64,000 nt of DNA, taken from the NCBI RefSeq assembly GCF_000473205.1, contig NZ_KI421507.1, positions 2,133,862 to 2,197,861 on the forward strand, in the 5' to 3' direction. The notes under the pieces were generated by a model. It did no database searches. It saw only the letters and a list, made by a program, of their open reading frames with translations, and was not told the DNA's origin. Made by a program: the position numbers and the translations under genes. Shown here piece by piece: positions 1 through 7,050 of the stretch. The stretch's first letter is position 1; the number at the start of each line of letters is the position of its first letter. This DNA is from Pseudophaeobacter arcticus DSM 23566. Lineage in GTDB: Bacteria; Pseudomonadota; Alphaproteobacteria; Rhodobacterales; Rhodobacteraceae.

Positions 1-398
1 GGCGTCATGCCAAAATCATTTGCCAGCCCCCGGATCTGCCGGAAGGTTTCATTCAGCTGCGCCACCTCAGGCCGCGCCTTGATCTGGGTGCCGTTGCGGG
101 TCTGGCTCACATAGGTCTCCCCCAGCTCTTCCAGCTCCAGCTCGATCCGGTCATGGCGCACCACCGCCTTGCACAGCTGCAAAAACGGCTGCAGGTGCTG
201 GGGTTTCAGCCGGTCAACAGTTGGGTGACACAGCGGCAGCGCCAGCCGGTCAAAGGTCCAGCGCAGCTGGCCGGTCAGCCCCTCGGGGCGCAATTCCTCA
301 AGCCGGGCGCGGGCGCGCTCTTGCAGATTATGCGGCTGCACCCCCTCATCGGTGAGCGGAACAACCTTTTCCTCTGTTGGCTTGCGGCCCCGTGCCAT
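1..398 (-). CDS. Phage terminase small subunit, P27 family (partial)
   Basis: The gene reads leftward and runs off the window start, so only about 132 N-terminal residues are visible. It opens with MARGRKPT and continues with a charged helical segment, which is the pattern of P27-type small terminase subunits. These bind phage DNA near the packaging site and load the large subunit. The start is supported by a strong GGGAGGAAG ribosome site on the minus strand about 8 bases upstream. The HNH nuclease gene immediately upstream is a usual neighbour in HK97-like packaging modules, where HNH proteins assist terminase cleavage. Large terminase, portal and capsid genes are expected beyond the left edge. 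The family call rests on sequence resemblance and context. Confidence 0.8.
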   Translation of the reverse strand, partial: MARGRKPTEEKVVPLTDEGVQPHNLQERARARLEELRPEGLTGQLRWTFDRLALPLCHPTVDRLKPQHLQPFLQLCKAVVRHDRIELELEELGETYVSQTRNGTQIKARPEVAQLNETFRQIRGLANDFGMT

Positions 399-537
399 GT
401 TGTGACTTCCTCCCATAACCTGTGGTTTTTTCTATTCAATTAGGGCTTTGCGCACAGAAAGGTTCTCCCTCCGGTTTCCACCAAAAGGGATTTTCCTGCC
501 GACCCTCCCCCTCCCCATCACGGGGTGGACCTCTGGT

Positions 538-900
538 CTACTGATTGGCGGGATGCAGCGGGTCGATGGGCCAGCCATCGCTGCCGCGTTCCTGCGAGAA
601 GCCCCGTGTTTCCAGCCGCTGCTTGTTCTGGTCATGGTCATCCGGGCACAGCGTCTGCAGGTTGCCCGGATCCAGAAACAAGGTCCGGTCGCCGCGATGC
701 GGGATCAGGTGATCCACCACCAGAAACCGCCGCCGTGCATTGGTCTGCTCCGCACCCGCCGAGGTCAGCGAGCCATCATTCAGGATGCCGCGCCGCAGAC
801 AGGCCCGGCACAGCGGTTCCCGCTCCAGGTGCTGCGGACGCAACCGACGCCGCCATGCCGACAGATTGTAAAGGTGGTGATATTCGCTTCGGGCTGTCAT
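538..900 (-). CDS. HNH endonuclease
   Basis: About 120 residues. A CxxC pair (LCRAC), the core VVDHLIPHRGD, then a downstream asparagine (GNLQTLCPDDHDQNK) give the H-N-H/zinc layout of phage HNH nucleases. The LC..DDH segment supplies the second metal-binding group. I chose the start at MTARSEYHHLY because a GGGGG stretch sits just upstream; an in-frame ATG seven codons earlier is possible. The gene precedes the small terminase gene on the same strand, which fits a role in DNA packaging or cos-site nicking. That role is inferred from related phages; only the nuclease fold is seen directly. Confidence 0.85.
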   Translation of the reverse strand: MTARSEYHHLYNLSAWRRRLRPQHLEREPLCRACLRRGILNDGSLTSAGAEQTNARRRFLVVDHLIPHRGDRTLFLDPGNLQTLCPDDHDQNKQRLETRGFSQERGSDGWPIDPLHPANQ

Positions 901-997
901 TCGCTGGCCCCCAGAACGCAAAATGCCCGAGGCGGGGTTTCCGCTTCGGGCATGAATAAGGTGTTGGCATCTTGTCTAGAGATTGAGATCCTGACCG

Positions 998-1693
998 TCA
1001 AGCCCCGCGCCAGGGATTGCGCGCAGGCATCGCCTGAGACACCGTGAACGAGGTCAGAGGGCAAGCCACCTGCAACACATAACGCAGATGCAACAAGGCC
1101 CCGTACCACGCCAGATAGCGCCGCCGTGCCGCTGCCACATCACGCGCCGACCCGGCATAACTCACCCGACACCAGGACCCGTTTGCCTTGGTGCCCAGCT
1201 GGCTGGCCGGCCACCGCGCGCCAAGTTCTGTGCACCGCTCTGTCACCGCAAACCGGCCATGCCGACTTCCCCGCCATGCAACCGGACCGCAGCTTGCCCG
1301 CAGACCAATCATGCAGTCAGGCCGCTGGCCGACACGGGCCAGCTCGGCGATCTCAACAGCCATGCGGCGCCCGCCCTGGCTGTCCGGCAGACTGGCAAGG
1401 GAGGCCGCAACCATATCCGCATCGTGGTGACGCGGTGAGCAACCGCCGCCCTGCACCCGACAGCCAAGTTTCGCCTGCTGCATCATCAGATATTCCACCC
1501 CAATGCCGGGCCGCGCGCCCGTCTCTCTCTCGATCTCGTTAAAGTCGAGGCTGACCTTTTCGCGCTGGAAGGCCCACTCGATCAGGTCCAGCACGCCCAC
1601 CACAAGCTTGCCGCTGCGCGGGGCGCGCACCGTGGTCAGCCGAGACCCACAGCCCGGTTCAGGCGGGATCGCCAGATCAGCAGCCATATTCAT
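998..1693 (-). CDS. Phage protein of unknown function
   Basis: 231 residues, basic, with no membrane segment or domain that I recognise. A central segment around VEIAELARVGQRPDCMIG, followed by an arginine-rich C-terminal half, suggests a nucleic-acid-associated or late-regulatory phage protein, but no motif proves it. The start ATG overlaps the stop of the preceding gene by four bases (ATGA), so the two are translationally coupled in the leftward early operon; a second ATG two codons later is equally possible. The position just before HNH and terminase is where lambdoid phages often carry antiterminators or RusA-type resolvases, but the acidic RusA motif is not apparent. Confidence 0.6.
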   Translation of the reverse strand: MNMAADLAIPPEPGCGSRLTTVRAPRSGKLVVGVLDLIEWAFQREKVSLDFNEIERETGARPGIGVEYLMMQQAKLGCRVQGGGCSPRHHDADMVAASLASLPDSQGGRRMAVEIAELARVGQRPDCMIGLRASCGPVAWRGSRHGRFAVTERCTELGARWPASQLGTKANGSWCRVSYAGSARDVAAARRRYLAWYGALLHLRYVLQVACPLTSFTVSQAMPARNPWRGA

Positions 1694-2280
1694 GCCGCCT
1701 GCCCCGCCCGCGCCTGATCACCAATGTCCTGACACCTGCGCAAGGCAGCCAGCCGCCGATCCCGAAACGCCATCTCCTCTGGCGGGATCTGCTCACCGCG
1801 CGACATCCGCAGCTCGATATCTTCCAGGCGGCGCGCATGCTCGATGCCCTCATTGCGCAGCCTGGAGCAGGTCCAATCACCGGGCCAAACGCCGCGTTCA
1901 GCTGTGACCTGCCGCAACAACTCGGGCGCCCACCCTTTGGCCAGCGCCTCTGGCACCAGATGGTGGGTGGCAAACACCTTGAGGATAAAGGGAGACGGGC
2001 CAGTCTCTGGTGTTTCGATCTTATGCGCCCGCTGCAGGATCTTCAGCGGAATGGGGAACCGATCTTTATCCTTGCCGCCCGGGTGCGCCTCAACCCATTC
2101 CCGCAGCTCAATCAGGCCCCGCTCCGTCATGTAGGCGAGCTTCTGGCGCAGTTCGTTCTTCTGCCCCTCAAACTTGGCAAGGGTCGCCGTCGTTGGTCTG
2201 GCAAGCCCCAGGGCCTCCAATGGGGCGATAAGAACCGCTTCAACCCGCTTTTCGCCTTCGCTCTGTTCTTTGGCATCCAT
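1690..2280 (-). CDS. Phage protein of unknown function
   Basis: About 196 residues starting MDAKEQSEGEKRVEAVL. The protein is strongly charged and predicted helical, without cysteine clusters or membrane segments. Its N-terminal half (EGQKNELRQKLAYMTERGLIELREWVEAH) resembles a winged-helix or coiled region. I do not recognise the family. The chosen start lies just after the repeat array at 2365-2467, leaving that array noncoding; an upstream in-frame ATG at 2364 would place part of the array's left flank in the coding region and has poorer sequence character. The gene is coupled to the next one by an ATGA overlap. Confidence 0.6.
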   Translation of the reverse strand: MDAKEQSEGEKRVEAVLIAPLEALGLARPTTATLAKFEGQKNELRQKLAYMTERGLIELREWVEAHPGGKDKDRFPIPLKILQRAHKIETPETGPSPFILKVFATHHLVPEALAKGWAPELLRQVTAERGVWPGDWTCSRLRNEGIEHARRLEDIELRMSRGEQIPPEEMAFRDRRLAALRRCQDIGDQARAGQAA

Positions 2281-2364
2281 ATCTCTGCCCTTCCTCTTTC
2301 TCAGCATTTCCGACTTATCCACAGGCGCGGCGCTGCATCTGGGGCGCAACCGTCCTGCTGTCAT

Positions 2365-2467
2365 GTTTTGTCTTTGTCTATGTCTATGTCGTGCAGGACA
2401 GTCTGAGACTGTCCGAGACTGTCTTGAACTGTCCGCCGGACAGTCTTGGACACTGTCGGACAGTGTC
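2365..2467. repeat. Iteron-like array of ACTGTC/GACAGT repeats
   Basis: Seven copies of the hexamer ACTGTC, in either orientation, fall at 2397, 2408, 2418, 2428, 2439, 2452 and 2459. The copies at 2408, 2418 and 2428 are spaced exactly 10 bases. Pairs form palindromes: 2396-2414 has 8-base arms around TGA, and 2451-2467 includes arms ACTGTC and GACAGT around one base. To the left, 2368-2391 holds four degenerate TTGTCT-type hexamers. The array lies in the only real gap of the leftward early operon, directly after a replication-like gene. An origin or a protein-binding operator is the likely role; neither is proven. Confidence 0.7.
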
Positions 2468-3116
2468 AGGATCCTCTGTTTTGAAACGCGCCCCCGGAGC
2501 GCCCGAGGTCAAAGATGTGGTTCGACCAGGCCTGCATCGAGCGCTCGATCCAGGCGGCGCTGCGGTATTCGCAGCCCTCTTTCACCAGCCATTCATCCAT
2601 CCAGCGCACCGCCGCATCATTCTTGGCCAGATCCGCGTGATAGCCGGAGACCGTGATGCGCAGCCGCTGCAGCCGCTTGGCCGAGTTGGCCGCGTCATTG
2701 CGCGCCCGGTGGTCCTGGCGCCGGGCCATGGCCTCGGTCAGGCTGCGCAGCACCATCGGGTGCATCAGCCGGATATCGCCATTGTCGCAGCGGCAGGCCT
2801 CCCACTTGTACAGGGGGCCATAGTCCAGCTTGCACAGCGAGCCAAAATGCACCGGATCAATCATCAGCAGTTTGGCCAGAATATTCTGATCCACCGGCAG
2901 AGTGCCGACGGGGCTGTTGTCATAGGCGATATTGATCAGATCAAAGAACAGCGCCCGGCATTCCGGCGTTGCATTCAGCCGCATGTCCGAGGCCAGCCAG
3001 CGCCGCCGCTCCCAGGCCATGAAGAAATGGCTGTCCAGCCGGTCATCGCAGGACAGCGGGTACTCCGGCAGATCGCCCGTATCGACGGGCCGCAGAAAGT
3101 TGGGAGATGGGCTCAT
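2466..3116 (-). CDS. DUF1376/YdaU-like phage early protein, possible replication function
   Basis: 216 residues. The segment from about residue 30 to 110 (FFMAWERRRWLASDMRLNA, then RALFFDLINIAYDNSPVGTL and a region on gene-dosage-like LAKLLMID) resembles the N-terminal winged-helix domain of phage replication-initiation or DUF1376 proteins. The C-terminal half (DHRARNDAANSAKRLQRLR) is basic and could bind DNA. It sits mid-operon after small HTH genes, where temperate phages carry the initiator, and its stop touches an array of repeats that would suit an origin. The start overlaps the upstream stop by four bases. The family assignment is tentative. Confidence 0.55.
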   Translation of the reverse strand: MSPSPNFLRPVDTGDLPEYPLSCDDRLDSHFFMAWERRRWLASDMRLNATPECRALFFDLINIAYDNSPVGTLPVDQNILAKLLMIDPVHFGSLCKLDYGPLYKWEACRCDNGDIRLMHPMVLRSLTEAMARRQDHRARNDAANSAKRLQRLRITVSGYHADLAKNDAAVRWMDEWLVKEGCEYRSAAWIERSMQAWSNHIFDLGRSGGAFQNRGS

Positions 3117-3358
3117 GCAAAAATCTCCGTCAGATCCCGCGCCCTGTCACTGGGGTATGGCCGAACACCCGCCCGTTGCCGCCGATCCGTGACCCGGCGG
3201 CGGTAGCGGTTGCCCCAGCCCCGGTGCATGCAGATGTTGCGGCAGGTATTCGCAGAGGCGCCGGTAAAGCGCGCCAGATCCGTCAGGGTGCAATCGCCCG
3301 CGGTCGCGCGGGTCATCCACCAGATCTGGTAGGCAATGCGTTGCGTCTGGATGCTCAT
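3113..3358 (-). CDS. Small phage protein with HTH-like segment
   Basis: 81 residues from MSIQTQRIAYQIWWMTRA. The central part (CTLTDLARFTGASANTCRNICMHRGW) has the spacing of a helix-turn-helix, with a small residue in the turn and a basic recognition helix. The C-terminal tail is very arginine-rich. Start chosen because it overlaps the stop of the upstream gene by four bases, and its own stop overlaps the next start in the same way, so three genes form a coupled chain. It is probably a DNA-binding early regulator; the target is unknown. Confidence 0.6.
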   Translation of the reverse strand: MSIQTQRIAYQIWWMTRATAGDCTLTDLARFTGASANTCRNICMHRGWGNRYRRRVTDRRQRAGVRPYPSDRARDLTEIFA

Positions 3359-3678
3359 GCCGCCTGCCCCATCTGTGTCTGGAAGAACTCCGGCGCCTGC
3401 GGATCGGTCAGGATCATCAGCAGCGCGATGTGGCTGGCCGGAGAGGTCACCGCCCCCCACCAGTTCAGCGCGGTCTGGAAACTGACATCACAAAACAGCG
3501 CCACCTCGCGCGGGCTATTGAACCGGGCGCGGAAGTAGCTGGACCACAGGTCCGGCGCCTCGACCTTCAGCCGGTACGGGTCCAACTGTTTTGACCAAGA
3601 GCTTTGCAGCTGGGGCGTGCCAGCCTCGGCACATGACAGATCATTGCTTACAATCAGGGTTAGACGCGGGCGGCTCAT
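3355..3678 (-). CDS. Small phage early protein of unknown function
   Basis: 107 residues. The C-terminal half (REVALFCDVSFQTALNWWGAVTSPASHIALLMIL) looks like a compact helical DNA-binding unit: FCDVSFQTALNWW has HTH-like spacing. The N-terminal 40 residues show nothing recognisable. It is coupled by four-base overlaps to the genes on both sides of the leftward operon. Similar proteins occur in Rhodobacteraceae prophages next to Cro-type genes, as far as I recall; this is context rather than a family assignment. Confidence 0.55.
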   Translation of the reverse strand: MSRPRLTLIVSNDLSCAEAGTPQLQSSWSKQLDPYRLKVEAPDLWSSYFRARFNSPREVALFCDVSFQTALNWWGAVTSPASHIALLMILTDPQAPEFFQTQMGQAA

Positions 3679-3902
3679 GCGGCGTCCTCCCTCTGGGTCG
3701 GCGTCACCTTCAGAAAGGAGAAAAGAGCCCGCGATGGTTCATCCACCTGCTGCTCTCGCGCCATTTTGCACAACGCATCATACCAGGCAGCAGGCATCAC
3801 GCCCTCTTGCATATGGGTATGCACGGTTGTTGGTTTTTTGTTCAGGCGCATCGCGACGGCGCGATATCCACCCAAAGCTTGGATCAGGGTACGAGTGGTC
3901 AT
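3675..3902 (-). CDS. Cro/YdaS-like HTH regulator, first gene of leftward operon
   Basis: 75 residues from MTTRTLIQALGGYRAVAMRLNK. The pattern LGGYRAVAMRLNKKPTTVHTHMQEGVMPAAW is that of YdaS/Cro-type helix-turn-helix proteins, where a GG turn precedes helix 2 and a xxIP-like element follows the recognition helix. It is transcribed divergently from the repressor gene at 3992, the classical lysis/lysogeny switch layout. I chose the ATG at 3902 because earlier in-frame ATGs would place the operator at 3917-3931 inside the coding region. Its likely job is to turn down repressor synthesis and commit to lytic growth; inferred from position and fold. Confidence 0.7.
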   Translation of the reverse strand: MTTRTLIQALGGYRAVAMRLNKKPTTVHTHMQEGVMPAAWYDALCKMAREQQVDEPSRALFSFLKVTPTQREDAA

Positions 3903-3916
3903 GCCTACGCCAATAA

Positions 3917-3931
3917 TACGATATTTTCGCA
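3917..3931. promoter_or_regulatory. Phage operator palindrome in divergent promoter region
   Basis: TACGATATTTTCGCA fits the 15-base consensus TNCGAAANTTTCGNA, with one mismatch. It lies 14 bases upstream of the Cro-like start, and a degenerate copy with CG steps at 3969 and 3977-3980 lies just before the repressor start. The same palindrome recurs at 4478-4492. Most probably these are binding sites for the repressor at 3992-4288 and/or the Cro-like protein. Confidence 0.65.
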
Positions 3932-3991
3932 TTATCAAGCATACAACACTTCATTGGTGCGAATTTATCGTATTTCCGCGAAAACTATCCC

Positions 3992-4288
3992 ATGAACTAT
4001 CTTGAAACAGAACGCGCCTGCCGACGCGGTGACACCTCCGCAGAAGCCATCCACCAACGCCTGGTGGCAACACGCTTAATGACCGGCCTGTCGCAGAAAG
4101 AACTCGCAGCAAACGCGGGTATAAAATACACGACCTTTCGTTCGCAGGAACAAAGCGGCGCGCCTTCTGTCCAGCTTATGAGCTATTTCCTGTCCGCCTT
4201 TTCGGTGGACTTTAACTTCATTCTAGGGGGCGACCCCGCGCGGCTGCCCGCCGACGTTCTTCAAGAGATACTGAAGCACCTCGGCTAA
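3992..4288 (+). CDS. Phage repressor, XRE-family HTH (CI-like, short form)
   Basis: 98 residues. The segment TGLSQKELAANAGIKYTTFRSQEQSG (about residues 30-55) is a canonical XRE/lambda-repressor helix-turn-helix. The C-terminal part (SYFLSAFSVDFNFILGGDPARLPADVLQEILKHLG) is a short helical extension; no S24/LexA-like peptidase domain is present, so induction would not go through RecA-stimulated self-cleavage of this protein. It is divergent to the Cro-like gene, with operators in the 89-base gap. The downstream rightward genes have their own promoter at 4470-4496, which carries the same operator. Confidence 0.8.
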   Translation: MNYLETERACRRGDTSAEAIHQRLVATRLMTGLSQKELAANAGIKYTTFRSQEQSGAPSVQLMSYFLSAFSVDFNFILGGDPARLPADVLQEILKHLG

Positions 4289-4469
4289 TGCGCAGCCATA
4301 GGATTGGCGCAAACACCCAGTTCAGATTGATTCCCAACGGAACAAGGATGATGGCAATTGCCCTTGGCAGCATACGATTCCTCCACAATGTTCACGTTTT
4401 AGTCCAATACAAAACCCCAAGGCAACCCAAGAGAATATTTCTAAAATACCATTTTTTCGTATTTTTGAA

Positions 4470-4496
4470 TTGACGTATGCGAAATTTTCGTACTAT
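4470..4496 (+). promoter_or_regulatory. Promoter with embedded operator for rightward phage operon
   Basis: TTGACG at 4470-4475 makes a good -35 element, and TACTAT at 4491-4496 or TATCTG at 4494 a possible -10 (spacing 15 or 18). Between them lies TGCGAAATTTTCGTA (4478-4492), a near-perfect palindrome and the best copy of the operator also found at 3917. A half-site TTTCGTA lies at 4455. Occupancy would block RNA polymerase. The gene at 4526, with a GAAGGAG ribosome site, begins 30 bases downstream. Confidence 0.65.
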
Positions 4497-4525
4497 CTGA
4501 ACTCCATCAACCGAAGGAGAATTAG

Positions 4526-4807
4526 ATGCAAGACCTTCCAAAAGAAGTCATTCAGACCGCCCGCGGGATCGCCTCTCATCCAGAGGATTTCCTCAGCGAC
4601 ACAACCGTATTCACCACGGCCTGGGCCGCACTCAAGGCTGAGCGCGGGCAAAGCTTTGATCCCAGCAGACTGCGGCCGCAGCATATCGTGGATTGCCCGC
4701 CCCCAACGCCAGAGCCGATCGATCAAACTCTTGATCGTGTCGCTGAGAGGGTCCGCGACCTGATCGCAACAAAGGGCTATTGTGGCCAGCCGCCCCATGC
4801 CGCTTGA
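4526..4807 (+). CDS. Small phage protein of unknown function
   Basis: 93 residues from MQDLPKEVIQTARG. The protein is soluble and helical, with a proline-rich middle (DCPPPTPEPIDQTLD) and no recognisable domain. A strong GAAGGAG ribosome site six bases upstream and a repressor-controlled promoter just before it make it the first gene of the rightward operon. Its stop overlaps the start region of the next gene. Small first genes in such operons are often anti-restriction, superinfection-exclusion or recombination-accessory proteins; the sequence does not say which. Confidence 0.65.
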   Translation: MQDLPKEVIQTARGIASHPEDFLSDTTVFTTAWAALKAERGQSFDPSRLRPQHIVDCPPPTPEPIDQTLDRVAERVRDLIATKGYCGQPPHAA

Positions 4808-5081
4808 TTTTCCTGCGATCCGCGCGGCTGCGCTGGATTTGAAGCAATACCACGGCCTGGACCGGCTTTTGCGGTTCCTTGACCTCGGCGGCACCATCAC
4901 CCCGCCAAGCGATGATCCGCAGGACTGGTGGGAACCAGAAAACCTGACCCACCGCGCAGACCTCTTGGGGATCTGTGAAACTGGCAGCGACAACTATGCC
5001 GCGCTATCAGCCTGGCTCGCCGCCGCTGCCAAAACCCCGGTCGCTCAGCACTCTTCCCCATGCCCGACACCGGCAGCGTAA
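4782..5081 (+). CDS. Small phage protein of unknown function
   Basis: 99 residues if the GTG at 4782 is used (AAAGGG lies five bases upstream), or 94 from the ATG at 4797, which lacks a ribosome site. It is acidic with a tryptophan-rich middle (DDPQDWWEPENLTH). The segment RAAALDLKQYHGLDRLLRFLDL looks amphipathic. No family is recognised. It overlaps the preceding gene by 26 bases (11 with the later start), indicating coupled translation. Confidence 0.55.
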   Translation: MASRPMPLDFPAIRAAALDLKQYHGLDRLLRFLDLGGTITPPSDDPQDWWEPENLTHRADLLGICETGSDNYAALSAWLAAAAKTPVAQHSSPCPTPAA

Positions 5082-5163
5082 GCGCTGCCCAATAGGGCGC
5101 GGCACGAAAAAGCCCATCACTCACCGACACCCGCCGCGCCCCATCCAGACAACAGGAGGCACC

Positions 5164-5433
5164 ATGCAACAAATAGTACAGGACAAGACCCCCATGCGCG
5201 CCGCCATGCTGGCCCATGACGTGGCCTTTCAGCGCTACGCCGCCACCCGCAATGGCTTTCCCGGCGGCCAGTTCAGCCCGACAGCGGCCACGGAACATCT
5301 GCGCACGGTCTGCCAGGTCACTGGCCGCCGCCAGCTTGCAACCGACACCGCTGCGCGCCTGCGGTTTGAGAACATGCACACCGATTTCCTGATCTGGTCT
5401 GGCCGCATCCAAGCCCCCAGAAAGCATGGGTAA
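5164..5433 (+). CDS. Small phage protein of unknown function
   Basis: 89 residues from MQQIVQDKTPMRAAMLAHD, preceded by an AGGAGG ribosome site. This start is clearly better than an in-frame upstream ATG at 4975, which would give a low-complexity, proline/arginine-rich leader lying over the previous gene. The body is helical and basic (VAFQRYAATRNGFPGGQFS, RLRFENMHTDFLIW). The family is unknown. It abuts the next gene without a gap. Confidence 0.55.
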   Translation: MQQIVQDKTPMRAAMLAHDVAFQRYAATRNGFPGGQFSPTAATEHLRTVCQVTGRRQLATDTAARLRFENMHTDFLIWSGRIQAPRKHG

Positions 5434-5700
5434 ATGCCGACAAAACACGCCCCGACTGATTTCATCCGTGCACTTGCCGCTGCTGTACAGGCAGAGATGC
5501 CAGCCCCTCGACAAGAAAAGCCGTTCGGCCTTGGCGCGCCCTGGATGCATCACGCCACCCCGGAAGAATTTGAACGCCTTGCGCGCCTTCACAGCCGGAT
5601 CTTGCGTAAAGAACTGGCGCTCGCAGCCCTGCGGCAGGAACGCGCCGGCATCATGCGCCGCAGTATCCGCCGCATGCGACGTGCCGCAGGAAAAGACTAG
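5434..5700 (+). CDS. Small basic phage protein of unknown function
   Basis: 88 residues beginning directly after the previous stop codon (TAA then ATG). The C-terminal half is a long basic helix (FERLARLHSRILRKELALAALRQERAG, then an arginine-rich tail RRSIRRMRRAAGKD), consistent with a nucleic-acid-binding or coiled segment. Nothing is recognised beyond this. It precedes the methylase-like gene by seven bases, so it belongs to the same transcript. Confidence 0.55.
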   Translation: MPTKHAPTDFIRALAAAVQAEMPAPRQEKPFGLGAPWMHHATPEEFERLARLHSRILRKELALAALRQERAGIMRRSIRRMRRAAGKD

Positions 5701-5707
5701 GACCACC

Positions 5708-6367
5708 ATGAAACAGCTAAAAGTTCTGATCGGCTGCGAAACCAGCGGTGCGGTGCGCCGGGCGTTTCTTGAGCGCGGCCATGACGCCTGGTCCTGTGAT
5801 CTGTTGCCCGCGCAGGACCGCAGCAACCGCCACATGCAATGCGATGTGCGCGAGGTGCTGGAAATGGGCTGGGATCTGCTGGCCGTCATGCACCCGCCCT
5901 GCACCCGGCTGTGCAACAGCGGCGTGCGCTGGCTGCACCAGCCCCCAAAGGGGCGCAGCCTGTCGGAAATGTGGGCGGATCTCGATGCGGGTGCCGCGCT
6001 GTTTTCAGCCTGCTGGAATGCGCCGATCGCGCGCGTCGCGGTAGAGAACCCAGTAATGCACAAACATGCAAAACAGCGGATCGAGAACTTTCAGCCCGCC
6101 GCCCAGCATGTGCAGCCCTGGTGGTTTGGGGAGCCCGCCTTTAAATCCACAGGGTTATATCTGCGCGGGCTGCCCAAGCTCACCCCCACCAACAAGCTGA
6201 CACCGCCTGAGAAAGGCACAGAGACCCACAAACGCTGGTCTGCCATCCACCGCGCTCCGCCGGGCGAACTGCGCTGGCAGATCCGCAGCAAGACCTTCCC
6301 CGGCATTGCCAATGCCATGGCAGATCAGTGGGGCGACTATGCCAGCGATCACAAATTTACCGCCTGA
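5708..6367 (+). CDS. Phage cytosine-C5 DNA methyltransferase-like protein
   Basis: 219 residues. The N terminus (LKVLIGCETSGAVRRAF) matches the SAM-binding motif I region of C5 methylases in a shortened form. PPC at residues 63-65 supplies a motif IV catalytic cysteine (Cys65), and ENP at 113-115 resembles the motif VI ENV. The protein is shorter than classical 5mC methylases, and no motif VIII-X region with a target-recognition domain is evident, a known feature of a compact phage family. It may protect phage DNA from host restriction. Activity is uncertain because the target domain is minimal. The start lies seven bases after the upstream stop, beside GGACCACC. Confidence 0.7.
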   Translation: MKQLKVLIGCETSGAVRRAFLERGHDAWSCDLLPAQDRSNRHMQCDVREVLEMGWDLLAVMHPPCTRLCNSGVRWLHQPPKGRSLSEMWADLDAGAALFSACWNAPIARVAVENPVMHKHAKQRIENFQPAAQHVQPWWFGEPAFKSTGLYLRGLPKLTPTNKLTPPEKGTETHKRWSAIHRAPPGELRWQIRSKTFPGIANAMADQWGDYASDHKFTA

Positions 6368-6415
6368 CACGACAACCACCCCAGCTGTTACTGCAGCGCG
6401 AACCAGGAACCAAAA

Positions 6416-6646
6416 ATGACACAGCAACTTATTGCAGTAGATGCTGACGCCCTCGCACGTCTTCAGGACGAACTGACCGAGATCAAGAAGCTACTCCTGT
6501 CTTCCAAAATCAGCCCGCCGGCCAAGTGGATCACAGTCGCGGAATACGCCCAAAAGGCGGGGAAATCAGAAGCGACAGTCCGCCGCTGGGTCAGAGATGG
6601 AAAGCTGGAACGCAACAAAGGGTTGGTCAAAAACCTCGATATCTAA
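6416..6646 (+). CDS. Putative excisionase / MerR-type HTH protein
   Basis: 76 residues. The N-terminal 30 form a short coiled helix (ADALARLQDELTEIKKLLLS). The C-terminal half (WITVAEYAQKAGKSEATVRRWVRDGKLERNKG) is a winged HTH of the excisionase/MerR/HTH_17 type, with the diagnostic TVRRWVRDGKL. Such proteins act as recombination directionality factors or promoter regulators. As the last clear gene before the cargo region, in an element with a tyrosine integrase, an Xis role is plausible but unproven; one would expect Xis nearer to int. Confidence 0.65.
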   Translation: MTQQLIAVDADALARLQDELTEIKKLLLSSKISPPAKWITVAEYAQKAGKSEATVRRWVRDGKLERNKGLVKNLDI

Positions 6647-7050
6647 GTGCTGGCCCCATCCTTCACAATTCTATGCCCGCCAAAGGTTAATGGCCACTGC
6701 CAGCCCAAAGCAGTTATCGGTTCGAGGCGCAGCGATGGGCCCACCGTCGACGCAGCGGGCGGACAGCGGCCGTTCGCCGCAAACGCGAACACGCCATAGA
6801 TTCATCGCGGATCCGGACATTCCGCCAAGCCTGTCTCCCCAAGATCAAGGAGTTCCGCACTGAGAGCGGACAGCGGACTGATGGCAGTGCAGCACCGAAC
6901 GCGCAGAAACCGGTTTAGCTGTCGTTCATCGTCCTACCGGAACAACGGAACGAAGCGCGGGATCTAAAAGGCTGCAAGTTAAGACAACCTTTCAATACCA
7001 TGGATATGGCCTCGCCGTTGCAAGGGTAGTGCCGACCGGGTCTATTCAGC
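6647..7050. other. 404-base gap without a convincing gene
   Basis: Between the putative excisionase and the convergent helicase cassette. Short open frames exist but have no ribosome site or recognisable product. The segment contains stretches such as GGGCGGACAGCGGCCGTTCG and GGGACGGACAGCGGA-like repeats of the AGCGGAC/GCGGACAGC words at 6758-6770 and 6865-6875, which look like decayed or recombined DNA. It probably marks the boundary between phage genes and inserted cargo. Confidence 0.4.

Noticed and set aside
448..1047. Plus-strand open frames over the HNH and neighbouring phage genes
   Set aside because: They lie antisense to coupled minus-strand genes with recognisable motifs and lack ribosome sites.
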